Assembly: GCF_003967355.1 (NCBI RefSeq)
Contig: NZ_BIFH01000051.1
Coordinates: 1-42,336 of the forward strand
Source: Embleya hyalina
GTDB lineage: Bacteria; Actinomycetota; Actinomycetes; Streptomycetales; Streptomycetaceae
Length of the DNA: 42,336 nt
Direction of reading: 5' to 3'
This document shows positions 31,076 through 39,929 of this stretch, one piece after another (the first letter of the stretch is position 1; every line of letters begins with the position of its first letter). The notes below the pieces were generated by a model. The model searched no databases, was not told the origin of the DNA, and saw nothing but the letters and a program-made list of their open reading frames with translations. The position numbers were made by a program, and so were the translations under genes.

Positions 31076-31297
31076 GTCACATTGTCGTCCGTCTGGATGG
31101 TCCGTTGCGCATCTGAGGTCAGGACATCGCGCCGCTCGAGCCCTTCGTGCTCGCGGTCGCGTTCTCGACCTCGGTGTGGCCGTCCCGGACGACTTTTTTG
31201 TCGACTGTCTCGTTCGTCGACCGTTTCCGGTGCCTCCCGATCCCGCCGCGCGGTGTCCCACGCGATCCGTACATCACCGCGTCCCGGGAGAATCCGC
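31076..31297 (+). promoter_or_regulatory. Long leader of the ABC-F gene with T6 run
   Basis: About 222 nt without a downstream-gene homologue. It contains a T6 run (31194-31199), rare in this DNA, directly followed by a GTCGAC...GTCGAC stem (31200-31221), a CGAGC/GCTCG stem near 31137, and several start codons in open frames, including ATG 31097 in frame with the ABC-F gene and GTG frames that overlap its start. This fits an attenuator or uORF leader as found before antibiotic-resistance ABC-F genes, but there is no direct proof. Confidence 0.45.
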
Positions 31298-32965
31298 ATG
31301 TCCATTCCGACCGCACCCGCGATCGTCTGCTCCGCCCTGTCCTTCGCCTGGCCCGACGGCACGCCCGTCTGCACCGACCTGGATCTGTCCATCGGCGGCG
31401 GGCGTACCGGCCTGGTCGGCGTCAACGGCGCGGGCAAATCCACCCTGCTCAAACTGATCGCGGGCGAACTGCGCCCCACCGCCGGGTCGATCGGCCTCGC
31501 CGGCGACCTCGGCTACCTGCCGCAACATCTCCCGCTGGACGCCGACCGGCGCGTCGACGACGTGCTCGGCATCGCCGACACGCGGGCCGCGCTGCACGCG
31601 ATCGAGGCCGGCGACGCCGACGTCCGGCACTTCGACACCATCGGCGACGACTGGGACGTCGAGGAACGCGCGCGGGCCGGGCTCGACCGGCTCGGCCTGC
31701 CGCACGTCGACCTCGACCGCACCGTCGGCACCCTCTCCGGCGGCGAGTCGGTGCTGCTCGGGCTGGCCGCGCTGCTGCTGCGCCGACCGGAGATCCTGCT
31801 CCTGGACGAGCCGACCAACAACCTCGACGCGTCCGCGCGCGAGCGGCTGTACGACGCGGTGAGCCGGTACCCGGGGGTGCTCGTCGTGGTCAGCCACGAC
31901 CGGGCGCTGCTCGATCTGGTCGACCGGATCGTCGAGTTGTTGCCGGACCGGGCCCGTACCCACAGCGGCAACCTCAGCTCCTACCTCGACATCCTGGAGC
32001 AGGAGCGGGAGACCGCCGAGCGGCTGGTCCGGGTCGCCCAGACCGACGTGCGCAAGCAGAAGCGCGAGTTGGCCGAGGCCCAGATCCGGCTGGCCCGCCG
32101 CCTGCGCACCGGCCGCAAGGCCCAACTGGAGGGCGGCATCCCCAAGATCGTGGCCGGCAACCTCAAACGCGGCGCGGAGGTCTCCGCCGGCAAGCTCAGG
32201 GGCACCCACGAGGGCCGCCTGGACGACGCCAGGAGCCGACTGTCCGAGGCCAGGGACGCGGTCCGCGAGGACAAGGAGATCCGGATCGAACTGCCCGAGA
32301 CCGAGGTGCCGGCCGGCCGCACCGTGCTCACCGTCGAGGGCCTGAACACGGCGGACGCGCTCTACGGCCCGCACGGCGTGGACCTGATCGTACGCGGCCC
32401 GGAACGCGTCGCCCTGGTCGGCGACAACGGTTCGGGCAAGACCACCCTGCTCCGCCTGCTCACCGGCGCGGCGCAACCGGCCGAGGGCACGGTCCGGATC
32501 AACGTCGAGGGGGTGCGCCACCTGCCCCAGCGGCTGGACATCCTCGACGACGACGCCACCGTCCTGGCCAACGTGCGCCGCTTCGCGCCCGAGGCGACCG
32601 ACGCGGAACTGCGCGGCCGGCTGGCCCGCTTCCTCTTCCGGGGCAACCGCCCGGAGCAGCGGGTGGGCACGCTGTCCGGCGGCGAACGGTTCCGCGCCGT
32701 CCTGGCCGCCCTGCTGTCCGCCGACCCGCCGCCGCACCTGCTGATCCTCGACGAGCCGACGAACAACCTGGACCTGGCGTCGGTGCGCCAACTCGAACAG
32801 GCCCTGGGCGCCTATCGCGGCGCACTGGTCGTGGTCAGCCACGACCGCCCGTTCCTGGAGGCGATCGGGATCACCCGGGAGCTGACCCTGCGCCGCGGCG
32901 AGGGCTTCGCCGTGCCCACCCCGGAGGGCGACGCCGAGACCCCGGAGGCCGAGCCGGTCGAGTAG
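31298..32965 (+). CDS. ABC-F family ATPase (ribosome-associated, possible antibiotic resistance)
   Basis: 555 residues, two ABC domains in one chain and no transmembrane segments. ABC1 has GVNGAGKST, signature LSGGE and LLLDEPTNNLD. ABC2 has GDNGSGKTT, LSGGERFRAVLAALL and LILDEPTNNLD. The inter-domain linker (about 225-345) is helical and charged (RKQKRELAEAQIRLARRLRTGRKAQ), as in ARE-type ABC-F proteins that dislodge drugs from the ribosomal exit tunnel. GGGAGAA precedes ATG 31298. The long structured leader supports drug-responsive expression. Housekeeping roles of other ABC-F proteins (translation quality control) are the alternative. Confidence 0.9.
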   Translation: MSIPTAPAIVCSALSFAWPDGTPVCTDLDLSIGGGRTGLVGVNGAGKSTLLKLIAGELRPTAGSIGLAGDLGYLPQHLPLDADRRVDDVLGIADTRAALHAIEAGDADVRHFDTIGDDWDVEERARAGLDRLGLPHVDLDRTVGTLSGGESVLLGLAALLLRRPEILLLDEPTNNLDASARERLYDAVSRYPGVLVVVSHDRALLDLVDRIVELLPDRARTHSGNLSSYLDILEQERETAERLVRVAQTDVRKQKRELAEAQIRLARRLRTGRKAQLEGGIPKIVAGNLKRGAEVSAGKLRGTHEGRLDDARSRLSEARDAVREDKEIRIELPETEVPAGRTVLTVEGLNTADALYGPHGVDLIVRGPERVALVGDNGSGKTTLLRLLTGAAQPAEGTVRINVEGVRHLPQRLDILDDDATVLANVRRFAPEATDAELRGRLARFLFRGNRPEQRVGTLSGGERFRAVLAALLSADPPPHLLILDEPTNNLDLASVRQLEQALGAYRGALVVVSHDRPFLEAIGITRELTLRRGEGFAVPTPEGDAETPEAEPVE

Positions 32966-32996
32966 CCCCGGCCGGCGCGCGGCGGGGGCGCACCGC

Positions 32997-33512
32997 TCAC
33001 CCCTGCTCGCGCGCCGACTCCGGGTCGTTGCCCCGCCGGAGCGCGCGCACCGGCGCGCCCGGCCGCCAGGTCCGGACCACGATCTCCTGCCCCTCGAGCC
33101 CGACCGCGCTCACCTCGCCGAGTTCCACCCGAAACAGGTGGAACGGGGTGGGCGCGTCGGTCTCCCCGACGTATCGCCCCTTCAACTCCTCGTCGGTCTC
33201 CTCGATCGCGCGCCCGCTGACCCGGACGTCGCCGTGCGTCATCTCGGCCCCCTCCCCCGGGTTGGCGAACAGCGAGAACCTCGGGTCGCGCAGCAGGTCG
33301 CGCGCCTTGAGCGAACCCGGCATCATGCCCAGCCACATCTGCTCGAACCGGAAGTCGGCCTCCAGGCCGGTCAACCGCGGCGAGCCGTCCCGACGCAGCG
33401 TGCCCAGCACGTGGTGCTTGTACATCCCGAAGCGCTCGCGCACCGTCGTCGCGAACTCCGGTTCGGCCTTCTCGAACTCCGCCCAACTCGTCATGACACC
33501 CATGGTGCCCAT
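32997..33512 (-). CDS. PPOX-class (pyridoxamine 5'-phosphate oxidase-like) split-barrel protein
   Basis: About 171 residues with a split beta-barrel: HHVLGTLRRDGSPRLTGLEADF, MWLGMMPGSLKARDLLRDPRFSLF and VRVSGRAIE. This is the pattern of flavin- or F420-binding proteins of the PPOX class; in actinobacteria many use F420. The substrate is unknown. Three in-frame ATGs occur (33512, 33503, 33494); homologues as I recall begin MTSWAEF (33494), but AGGG spacing favours 33512. It is divergent from the WYL regulator, 46 bp away, which is the likely controller. Confidence 0.82.
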   Translation of the reverse strand: MGTMGVMTSWAEFEKAEPEFATTVRERFGMYKHHVLGTLRRDGSPRLTGLEADFRFEQMWLGMMPGSLKARDLLRDPRFSLFANPGEGAEMTHGDVRVSGRAIEETDEELKGRYVGETDAPTPFHLFRVELGEVSAVGLEGQEIVVRTWRPGAPVRALRRGNDPESAREQG

Positions 33513-33558
33513 CCATCCCTGACAACCGCCGGCAAGGATTCCGGGTTAGTTTCGGGTC

Positions 33559-34545
33559 ATGCGATCCGGTCGACTGGTGGCACTGCTGCTGCACCTGCAG
33601 AACCGACCCGGCGGCGCGACCGCCGCCGAGCTGGCCGACGAGCTGGAGGTGTCGGTACGCACCGTGTACCGCGACGTCGCCGCGCTCCAGTCGTCCGGGG
33701 TGCCGCTGTGGACCGAGACCGGCCCGCGGGGCGGGATCCGACTGGTCGAGGGCTGGCGGACCCGGCTGGACGGGCTCACCGGCGACGAGGCCGCCGCGCT
33801 GTTCCTGTCCGGCGCGCCGCACGCCGCCGACGCGCTGGGCCTGGACACGGTCCTGGTGGCGGCCCAGACCAAGGTGATGGCCACCCTGCCGGCCGACCTG
33901 CGCACCCGGGCGAGCCGGGTGCGGCGGCGGTTCCACCTGGACGCGCCGGGGTGGTTCGCCCGGGACGAGGACGTCCCGCACCTGACCGGGATCGCCGGCG
34001 CGGTGTGGACCGGCCGGCGGATCGACGTGCGCTACGCCCGCCGCGACCGCGAGGTGACCCGCCGGCTCGACCCGCTCGGCCTCGTGCTCAAGGCCGGCGT
34101 CTGGTACCTGGTCGCCCGGCATCGCGTCGACATCCGCAGCTATCGCGTCTCGCGCGTGGTGGCCGCGAGCACCCGGCCGGAACGCTTCGAGCGGCCCGAC
34201 GACTTCGACCTGAGCACCTGGTGGACGCACCACAACGACGACTTCGCCCGCTCGCTGATGCGGTTCGCCTGCGTGATCCGGGTGTCGCCGTTCGGCTCGG
34301 CGCAGCTGCCCCGGGTGTTCGGCCCGGTCGTCGCCGGGGACGCGCTCGCGACGGCCGGACCGCCCGACCCGCACGGATGGCGCGAGCTGCGCCTGTGGGC
34401 CGAGTCCGAGGAGGTCGCCACCGGTCAACTGGTCATGCTGGGAGCCGAGATGGAGGCGGTGTCGCCGCCGAGTCTGCGCCGGGCGGTGGCCGCCGTGGGC
34501 GCGGGCATCGCCACTCGCCACGGCGTACCCCAGGGTCCCCCCTGA
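33559..34545 (+). CDS. WYL-domain transcriptional regulator (HTH_11/DeoR-like)
   Basis: 328 residues. An N-terminal winged helix (about 3-60: LVALLLHLQNRPGGATAAELADELEVSVRTVYRDVAAL) is followed by a WYL domain (about 145-225: DVRYARRDREVTRRLDPLGLVLKAGVWYLVARH, RSYRVSRV) and a C-terminal WCX-like region. WYL proteins bind nucleotides or DNA and often regulate stress, DNA-damage or defence genes. The start ATG 33559 lies only about 15 bp after a TTAGTTT element, so the mRNA may be leaderless or short-leadered. The neighbouring PPOX gene is divergent. Confidence 0.9.
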   Translation: MRSGRLVALLLHLQNRPGGATAAELADELEVSVRTVYRDVAALQSSGVPLWTETGPRGGIRLVEGWRTRLDGLTGDEAAALFLSGAPHAADALGLDTVLVAAQTKVMATLPADLRTRASRVRRRFHLDAPGWFARDEDVPHLTGIAGAVWTGRRIDVRYARRDREVTRRLDPLGLVLKAGVWYLVARHRVDIRSYRVSRVVAASTRPERFERPDDFDLSTWWTHHNDDFARSLMRFACVIRVSPFGSAQLPRVFGPVVAGDALATAGPPDPHGWRELRLWAESEEVATGQLVMLGAEMEAVSPPSLRRAVAAVGAGIATRHGVPQGPP

Positions 34546-34861
34546 GGCTGACGCCCCTCGTCTTCGGGCGCACGTCGCGGTGAATCCGACATTTGGGGAA
34601 CCGCGGGCCGGATGCGGATCGTTGGCACCACGAGAATCAACGCAGCGTGATCACACGCGCACACACGTTCGGGAGCTACCCCACCGGTACGGGGCTCCCC
34701 TAGGGGCAAGGGTCGCTTGGCGGACCCCGGGTCCTCCCTGCGTAGGACGAGCGGGTCTGTCCTTGGAGAGGATTCGCCGCGACGCCTTCCCCCATACGGT
34801 GATCGAGTGCACTGCAAGAGCGGAGCGCGCCACCCTTCACCTCAACATGGGGGACAGACTC
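34546..34861. promoter_or_regulatory. Intergenic region before the ABC transporter
   Basis: About 315 bp with no gene that I can support. It contains a GGGAGC/GCTCCC hairpin (34671-34698) overlapping a perfect CCCCTAGGGG palindrome (34697-34706), which may end transcription from the WYL gene. The transporter promoter should follow; I cannot fix it with confidence. Confidence 0.4.
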
Positions 34862-35641
34862 GTGACCACGGCCACGGCTGCCATGACCGACGCGGACTCC
34901 AGGGGCACCATCGCCGCCCGCGCGCAGCAGCTCACCAAGGCGTACGGCGAAGGCGAGACCCGAGTCGTCGCTCTCGACAGTGTGGACGTCCAGATCGGTC
35001 GCGGCCAGTTCACCGCGATCATGGGCCCCTCGGGCTCCGGCAAGTCGACCCTGATGCACTGCCTCGCCGGCCTCGACACCGCGACCAGCGGCAAGAGCTG
35101 GATCGGCAACACGGAGATCACGAGCCTGAAGGACAAGGCGCTCACCAAGCTCCGCCGCGACAACATCGGCTTCATCTTCCAGGCGTTCAACCTGCTTCCG
35201 ACGCTGACCGCGCTGGAGAACATCACGCTGCCGATGGACATCGCCGGCCGCAAGCCCGACCGGGCCTGGCTGGACAACGTGATCGAGACCGTCGGCCTGC
35301 GCGACCGGCTCAAGCACCGTCCGACCGAGCTCTCCGGCGGTCAGCAGCAGCGTGTCGCCTGCGCCCGGGCGCTGGCCAGCCGGCCCGAGATCATCTTCGG
35401 CGACGAGCCGACCGGCAACCTGGACTCGCGCTCCGGCGCCGAGGTGCTGGGCTTCCTGCGGCGCAGCGTCAACGAACTCGGTCAGACCATCGTGATGGTC
35501 ACCCACGACCCCAACGCGGCGTCCTACGCGGACCGGGTCCTGTTCCTGGCAGACGGTCGAATCGTCGACGAGATGCTGCGTCCCACGTCCGATGCCGTGT
35601 TGGAGCGCATGAAGCGCTTCGACGGTGCCCGGACCAGCTGA
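34862..35641 (+). CDS. ABC transporter ATP-binding protein (MacB/LolD type)
   Basis: 259 residues, single ABC domain: Walker A GPSGSGKST, Q-loop with FIFQAFNLLPTLTALEN (typical of the MacB/LolD group), signature LSGGQQQRVACARALA, Walker B IIFGDEPTGNLD, H-loop VTHDP. It energises the large permease encoded 22 bp downstream. GTG 34862 is chosen because GGGGGA lies 8 nt upstream; ATG 34847 and ATG 34898 are less likely. These pairs act in mechanotransmission or export of peptides and lipoproteins; the substrate here is unknown. Confidence 0.92.
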   Translation: MTTATAAMTDADSRGTIAARAQQLTKAYGEGETRVVALDSVDVQIGRGQFTAIMGPSGSGKSTLMHCLAGLDTATSGKSWIGNTEITSLKDKALTKLRRDNIGFIFQAFNLLPTLTALENITLPMDIAGRKPDRAWLDNVIETVGLRDRLKHRPTELSGGQQQRVACARALASRPEIIFGDEPTGNLDSRSGAEVLGFLRRSVNELGQTIVMVTHDPNAASYADRVLFLADGRIVDEMLRPTSDAVLERMKRFDGARTS

Positions 35642-35663
35642 AACAGGCGGAGAGTCCCCCACC

Positions 35664-38228
35664 ATGTTGAAAGCCACGTTCCGCAGCTTCCTGGCCCACA
35701 AGGGCCGAATGGTGCTGTCCGCCCTGGCGGTCCTGCTGTCGGTCGCGTTCGTCTCCGGCACCCTGGTCTTCACCGACACGATCACCAAGACCTTCGACGA
35801 GCTGTTCAAGTCCACCGCGTCGGACGTCTCGATCAAGCCCAAGTCCGAGTTCAGCAAGGAAGACCTCGCGCTCACCGGCGAGACGCCCGTCGTCCAGCGG
35901 TCGCTGATCGACAAGATCAAGAAGGTCGACGGCGTCAAGGAGGCGCACGGCAGCATCAGCCTCGAGTCGTTCACGATCGTCGACAAGAACAACAAGTCGG
36001 TGGGCCCGTCCAGCGGCGCGCCGACCATCGTCACCAACTGGTTCGAGACCGACCGCACGCCGGTCAAGATCACCAGTGGTGCCGCGCCCAAGGGCCCGGG
36101 CGAGGCGCTGATCGACTCCGACACGGCGAAGAAGAAGCACGTCAAGATCGGTGACCAGCTTCGGGCGATCGGGGCGAACGGCGAGTTCCCGTTCAAGATC
36201 AGCGGCATCCTCACCTTCACCGCCACCAACCCCGGCGCCGCGCTGCTCTCGTTCGACGACGCCACCGCCTCGCAGCGCCTGCTCGGCGACCCGAACGCCG
36301 TCACCTCGGTATCGGTGTCGGCCGCCGCCGGCGTCGCCGACAAGGACCTCAAGCAGCGGGTCGAGCAGGTGCTCAACGACCCGAAGAACTTCGAGGTCAA
36401 GACGGCCGCGGAGACGGCCAAGGAATCCAACGACCAGCTCGGCAGCTTCCTGAACGTGATGAAGTACGCGATGCTCGGCTTCGCCGGTGTCGCCGTCCTC
36501 GTCGGCGTCTTCCTGATCTTCAACACCTTCTCCATGCTGGTCGCCCAGCGCACCCGTGAACTGGGTCTGATGCGGGCGATCGGGGCGAGTCGGGCGGACG
36601 TGAACCGCTCGGTGCTCCTGGAGGCGGTCCTGCTCGGCGTGGTCGGCTCCACGCTCGGCCTGGCGGCGGGCCTCGGGCTGGCCGTCGGCCTCAAGGCGCT
36701 GATCAGCGCGGTCGGGATCAACCTCAAGGGCACGTCCCTGGTGATCAAGACCGCCACCCCGATCGTGGCCTACCTGGTCGGCGTGATCGTCACCGTGATC
36801 GCCGCGTACGTCCCGGCCCGCCGCGCGGGCAAGGTCGCCCCGATGGCGGCCCTGCGCGAGGCCGGCGCGCCGCCGCAGAAGTCGATCAAGACCCGCTCGG
36901 TGATCGGCGCGGTCCTGTTCGGTCTGGGCGCACTCGCGCTGGTCGCCGGAGCCACCTCGTCCAACGGTGGCCAGGGTGGCGGATTCGTGGGCCTGGGCGT
37001 GCTGTTCACGCTGCTCGGCTTCATCGTGCTGGCGCCGCTCCTGGCCCGCACCGTGGTCCCGGCGCTGGCCGCCTGGTACCCGAAGCTGTTCGGCTCGATG
37101 GGCCGGCTCAGCCGGGAGAACGCGCTGCGCAACCCGCGGCGTACCGGTGCCACCGCGTCGGCGATCATGATCGGTGTCGCCCTCGTCAGCGGTATGGCGG
37201 TCGCGGCCTCGTCCATGTCGGCCTCCTTCGACAAGCAGATCGACAAGTCGCTGGGCTCCGACTACACCATCCAGTCGCTGACCGGGACCTTCCCCGAGAA
37301 CATCGTCGACGCGGCCCGCAAGACCCCCGGTGTCGGCGAGGTGGTCGCCTCGACCCTGACCAACGCGAACATCACCGCGGACGGCAAGTCCAAGAAGGAC
37401 TTCGTCCTCGGCTCGGACCCGGGCATCGACGGCACGGTCAAGACCACCTACCTCCAGGGCAGCGGCGACGCGGCCATCTCGGCGGGCAAGGCGGCGATCG
37501 GCGAGGACTTCGCCAAGGACCACCACCTGGGCATCGGCGGCAAGATCGAACTCGGCTTCCCGAACGGGCAGAAGACCACGGTCGAGGTCGGCGCGATCCG
37601 CAAGAAGTCCGACGACATCATCGGCATGGGCGAGACGATCGTGATCCCGAACACGATCATGAAGAAGTTCGTCCCGAACGTGCAGTACCAGAGCGTCAGC
37701 ATCAACGCGGCCAGTGGTCAGGACGCGACGAAGGTCGGCGCCGCGCTCAAGACGGCGCTCGAACCCTTCCCGCAGGTCAAGGCGCGTGACCAGAGCGACT
37801 ACAAGGAACTGATCGGCAAGCAGATCGACACGTTCCTGTACCTGATCTACGGTCTGCTCGGCCTGGCGATCATCATCTCGATCCTGGGCGTGATCAACAC
37901 GCTGGCGCTGTCGGTGGTCGAGCGCACCAGGGAGATCGGTCTGATGCGGGCGATCGGCGCCTCGCGGCGGCAGATCCGCCGGATGATCCGCCTGGAGTCC
38001 ATGGTGATCGCGGTGTTCGGCGCCCTGGTCGGGCTCGCGCTCGGCATGGCGTGGGGCATCGGCGCCCAGCGCCTGCTGGCCAACCAGGGTCTGGACGTGC
38101 TCAAGGTCCCGTGGGGCACGGTCGTCGGCATCGTGATCGCCGCGGCGGTCGTCGGCCTGCTGGCCGCGGTGATGCCGGCCTTCCGGGCGGCACGGATGAA
38201 CGTCCTGCGCGCCATCGCGACGGACTGA
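35664..38228 (+). CDS. ABC transporter permease with two FtsX domains
   Basis: 854 residues. One transmembrane segment at the N-terminus (SALAVLLSVAFVSGTLVF) is followed by a large extracellular MacB_PCD-like region, FtsX domain 1 (about 270-400, including FNTFSMLVAQRTRELGLMRAIGA), two further membrane segments, a second extracellular region (about 520-720), and FtsX domain 2 (about 725-850, INTLALSVVERTREIGLMRAIGA). The repeated RTRE-GLMRAIGAS motif marks the coupling helices. GGAGAG precedes ATG 35664. It forms a complete two-gene transporter; the operon ends in strong hairpins. The dipartite layout is common in streptomycetes and its substrates are largely unassigned. Confidence 0.92.
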   Translation: MLKATFRSFLAHKGRMVLSALAVLLSVAFVSGTLVFTDTITKTFDELFKSTASDVSIKPKSEFSKEDLALTGETPVVQRSLIDKIKKVDGVKEAHGSISLESFTIVDKNNKSVGPSSGAPTIVTNWFETDRTPVKITSGAAPKGPGEALIDSDTAKKKHVKIGDQLRAIGANGEFPFKISGILTFTATNPGAALLSFDDATASQRLLGDPNAVTSVSVSAAAGVADKDLKQRVEQVLNDPKNFEVKTAAETAKESNDQLGSFLNVMKYAMLGFAGVAVLVGVFLIFNTFSMLVAQRTRELGLMRAIGASRADVNRSVLLEAVLLGVVGSTLGLAAGLGLAVGLKALISAVGINLKGTSLVIKTATPIVAYLVGVIVTVIAAYVPARRAGKVAPMAALREAGAPPQKSIKTRSVIGAVLFGLGALALVAGATSSNGGQGGGFVGLGVLFTLLGFIVLAPLLARTVVPALAAWYPKLFGSMGRLSRENALRNPRRTGATASAIMIGVALVSGMAVAASSMSASFDKQIDKSLGSDYTIQSLTGTFPENIVDAARKTPGVGEVVASTLTNANITADGKSKKDFVLGSDPGIDGTVKTTYLQGSGDAAISAGKAAIGEDFAKDHHLGIGGKIELGFPNGQKTTVEVGAIRKKSDDIIGMGETIVIPNTIMKKFVPNVQYQSVSINAASGQDATKVGAALKTALEPFPQVKARDQSDYKELIGKQIDTFLYLIYGLLGLAIIISILGVINTLALSVVERTREIGLMRAIGASRRQIRRMIRLESMVIAVFGALVGLALGMAWGIGAQRLLANQGLDVLKVPWGTVVGIVIAAAVVGLLAAVMPAFRAARMNVLRAIATD

Positions 38229-38257
38229 CCCGGAGGGGCGACCCTCCCGACAGGCAG

Positions 38258-38290
38258 CCGGCTCCCCATCCTCCCCCCTTGGGGAGCCGG
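38258..38290 (+). terminator. First terminator hairpin after the ABC transporter
   Basis: CCGGCTCCCC (38258-38267) pairs with GGGGAGCCGG (38281-38290) over a 13-nt pyrimidine-rich loop. A smaller GGAGGG/CCCTCC hairpin precedes it at about 38232-38248. Confidence 0.7.
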
Positions 38291-38297
38291 TGACCGA

Positions 38298-38340
38298 AGA
38301 GCCCCCCGCACCGCCTTGCGCAGGCGGTGCGGGGGGCTCT
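38298..38340. terminator. Second, very strong terminator hairpin
   Basis: A perfect 18-bp stem (38298-38315 with 38323-38340) and 7-nt loop TTGCGCA, flanked by A and T runs on either side (GAAGAG / CTCTTTC), so it can work on both strands. It ends both the transporter operon and the convergent endonuclease V gene. Confidence 0.9.
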
Positions 38341-38361
38341 TTCGCGTCGGCGGGGCGGGTG

Positions 38362-39072
38362 TCAGGAGCGGGCGGCGGGGCCGGACTCCAGTGCCCGGCG
38401 GCAGAGTCGGTCGGCCTGGCGGGTGGTCTCCGGGAGGCGGTAGCGCGGGGTCAGGGCCAGCACGTGCGCGCAGGCCGTGTCCAGGTCGACGCCGTGGCCG
38501 ATCGACACGAAGACCGGCTTGACCGCGTCACGGGTGCGCAGCGCGCGTCCGACCACGTCACCCTCGTACACCAGGTCGGCGGCCTCGCCGCGCGCCTGCC
38601 CGGGCGGCTCGTACGTCCCGACGAACTGCGTCTTGCCGACCCCGATGGTCGGGAGGCCGGTGAGCACGCCGAGGTGGCAGGCCAGCCCGAAGCGGCGCGG
38701 ATGGGCCAGCCCCTGGCCGTCGCAGACCAGCAGGTCCGGTGCGGCGTCGAGGCGTTCGAGCGCGGCCAGCAGGGCCGGGATCTCCCGGAACGCGAACAGG
38801 CCCGGGACGTACGGGAAGGTCGCCACGCCGTGCACCACGGAGCTCTCCAGGACGGCGTGCGTCCGGGCGTCCAACACCACGACGGCGGCGGCCAGTTCGT
38901 CCGAGTCCTCGGCGTAGGCCACATCGAGGCCGGCGACCCGGCGCACCTCGCCCGGCTGCGGCCCCGGTCCGACCGTGTCCACCGTCGGCCGCAGCCGATC
39001 CTGCACGGCCAACGCCTCGGCGGCGGTCCGCGGCCACTCCTCGGCCGATGCGATCGCGGAAGAAGTGCTCAT
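38362..39072 (-). CDS. nfi: Endonuclease V (deoxyinosine 3' endonuclease)
   Basis: 236 residues with the endonuclease V signature: GLDVAY (D50), FPYVPGLFAFREIPALLAAL (E97), CDGQGLAHPRRFGLACHLG (D118) and KPVFVSIGHGVDLDTA. The three acidic residues hold the catalytic metal in the RNase H-like fold. The enzyme nicks DNA, or RNA, 3' to deaminated adenine (inosine). The YVPG wedge motif and GVGK loop are present, so it looks functional. Length is typical. ATG 39072 is the first start; it is divergent from the lipoprotein gene. Confidence 0.93.
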   Translation of the reverse strand: MSTSSAIASAEEWPRTAAEALAVQDRLRPTVDTVGPGPQPGEVRRVAGLDVAYAEDSDELAAAVVVLDARTHAVLESSVVHGVATFPYVPGLFAFREIPALLAALERLDAAPDLLVCDGQGLAHPRRFGLACHLGVLTGLPTIGVGKTQFVGTYEPPGQARGEAADLVYEGDVVGRALRTRDAVKPVFVSIGHGVDLDTACAHVLALTPRYRLPETTRQADRLCRRALESGPAARS

Positions 39073-39188
39073 CCCGAGAACGTACCGCCGGCCTCCGGGG
39101 ATGGAACCCGCCGGTGGGCTGTCGCGTCCACTCTGCGGGTGCGTACGACTCCGCGGGTGTGTACGACCGACGACGAGGGGGCAGGGCG

Positions 39189-39776
39189 ATGGCGGTGCGG
39201 CGGTGGAGTGTGGGGGCGGTGATCGCGGCCGGGGTGGTTCTGGGGGTCTCGGGGTGTGGTGGATCCGGGGGTGATCCGTTCGTGGTGTCGGCGCCCTCGA
39301 CGACGGCGCCGCCGGCTCGGGCGCACGCGACCAGGGTGGACACCGGCACCGTCGCCTTCGAGGTCCGCGCCGCCGGGGGCACCGATGCGGGCGCGCAGAC
39401 CGTGACCACCCCGTGCGATCGGGTCCTGCTCGCGCTCGACGACGTCACGATCGAGTCCAACGAGGTGACCTGCAAGGCGCCGGGCGGCGCGCCCGGCAAC
39501 GGGTGGCACGGCCTGTACCGCACGGCGGCCGACGTCCCGCCCGGCGCGGTGACCCAGACCGTGCGGACGCCGCTGGGTGAGGCGGTGCTGTTCACCCAGG
39601 AGTACTACGAGGCGACCAACTCGGTGCGGCGTTGGCGCGAGCCGGTCGCGATCGTGACCCTGGGCAACCCGCGTTCGCGCAACCATCCGACCCTCGTCGT
39701 ACGCGCCGACAAGGGCAGGCTGGACCAGTCCCGGCTCGCCGGCTTCGTCCGCGTCAACCTGCTGCCCCTGGGGTGA
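39189..39776 (+). CDS. Small lipoprotein, function unknown
   Basis: 195 residues. A signal peptide (VGAVIAAGVVLGVSGCGG) ends in a lipobox VSGC, so the mature protein should be lipid-anchored on the outer membrane face. A Thr/Pro-rich linker leads to a beta-rich domain of about 140 residues with two cysteines (TPCDRVLLALDDV and NEVTCKAPG) that may form a disulfide. It does not match a family that I know. A G-rich ribosome binding site precedes ATG 39189. Confidence 0.75.
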   Translation: MAVRRWSVGAVIAAGVVLGVSGCGGSGGDPFVVSAPSTTAPPARAHATRVDTGTVAFEVRAAGGTDAGAQTVTTPCDRVLLALDDVTIESNEVTCKAPGGAPGNGWHGLYRTAADVPPGAVTQTVRTPLGEAVLFTQEYYEATNSVRRWREPVAIVTLGNPRSRNHPTLVVRADKGRLDQSRLAGFVRVNLLPLG

Positions 39777-39929
39777 GGTCCGCGGCCGGTGCCGGTGACG
39801 CAGAGGGTCCGGTGACGGCGAGGGTAAGGAACGCGCTCGGATCGGCATGGTGAACGCCAAGAGCGCGTCAACGCGGGCGCCGGCGGGTCGATTCGGGGCG
39901 AGGCTGAAGGCGGTCGAAAGGAGGCCGTC

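Noticed and set aside
31082-31297. N-terminal extension of the ABC-F protein
   Set aside because: The in-frame extension is Ser/Arg-rich without similarity to ABC-F proteins, and GGGAGAA before ATG 31298 is a good start signal. The region is treated as a leader.
35500-37526. A long minus-strand frame across the permease gene
   Set aside because: It is antisense to a transporter with clear FtsX motifs; the composition is Gly/Asp/Arg-rich without a domain.
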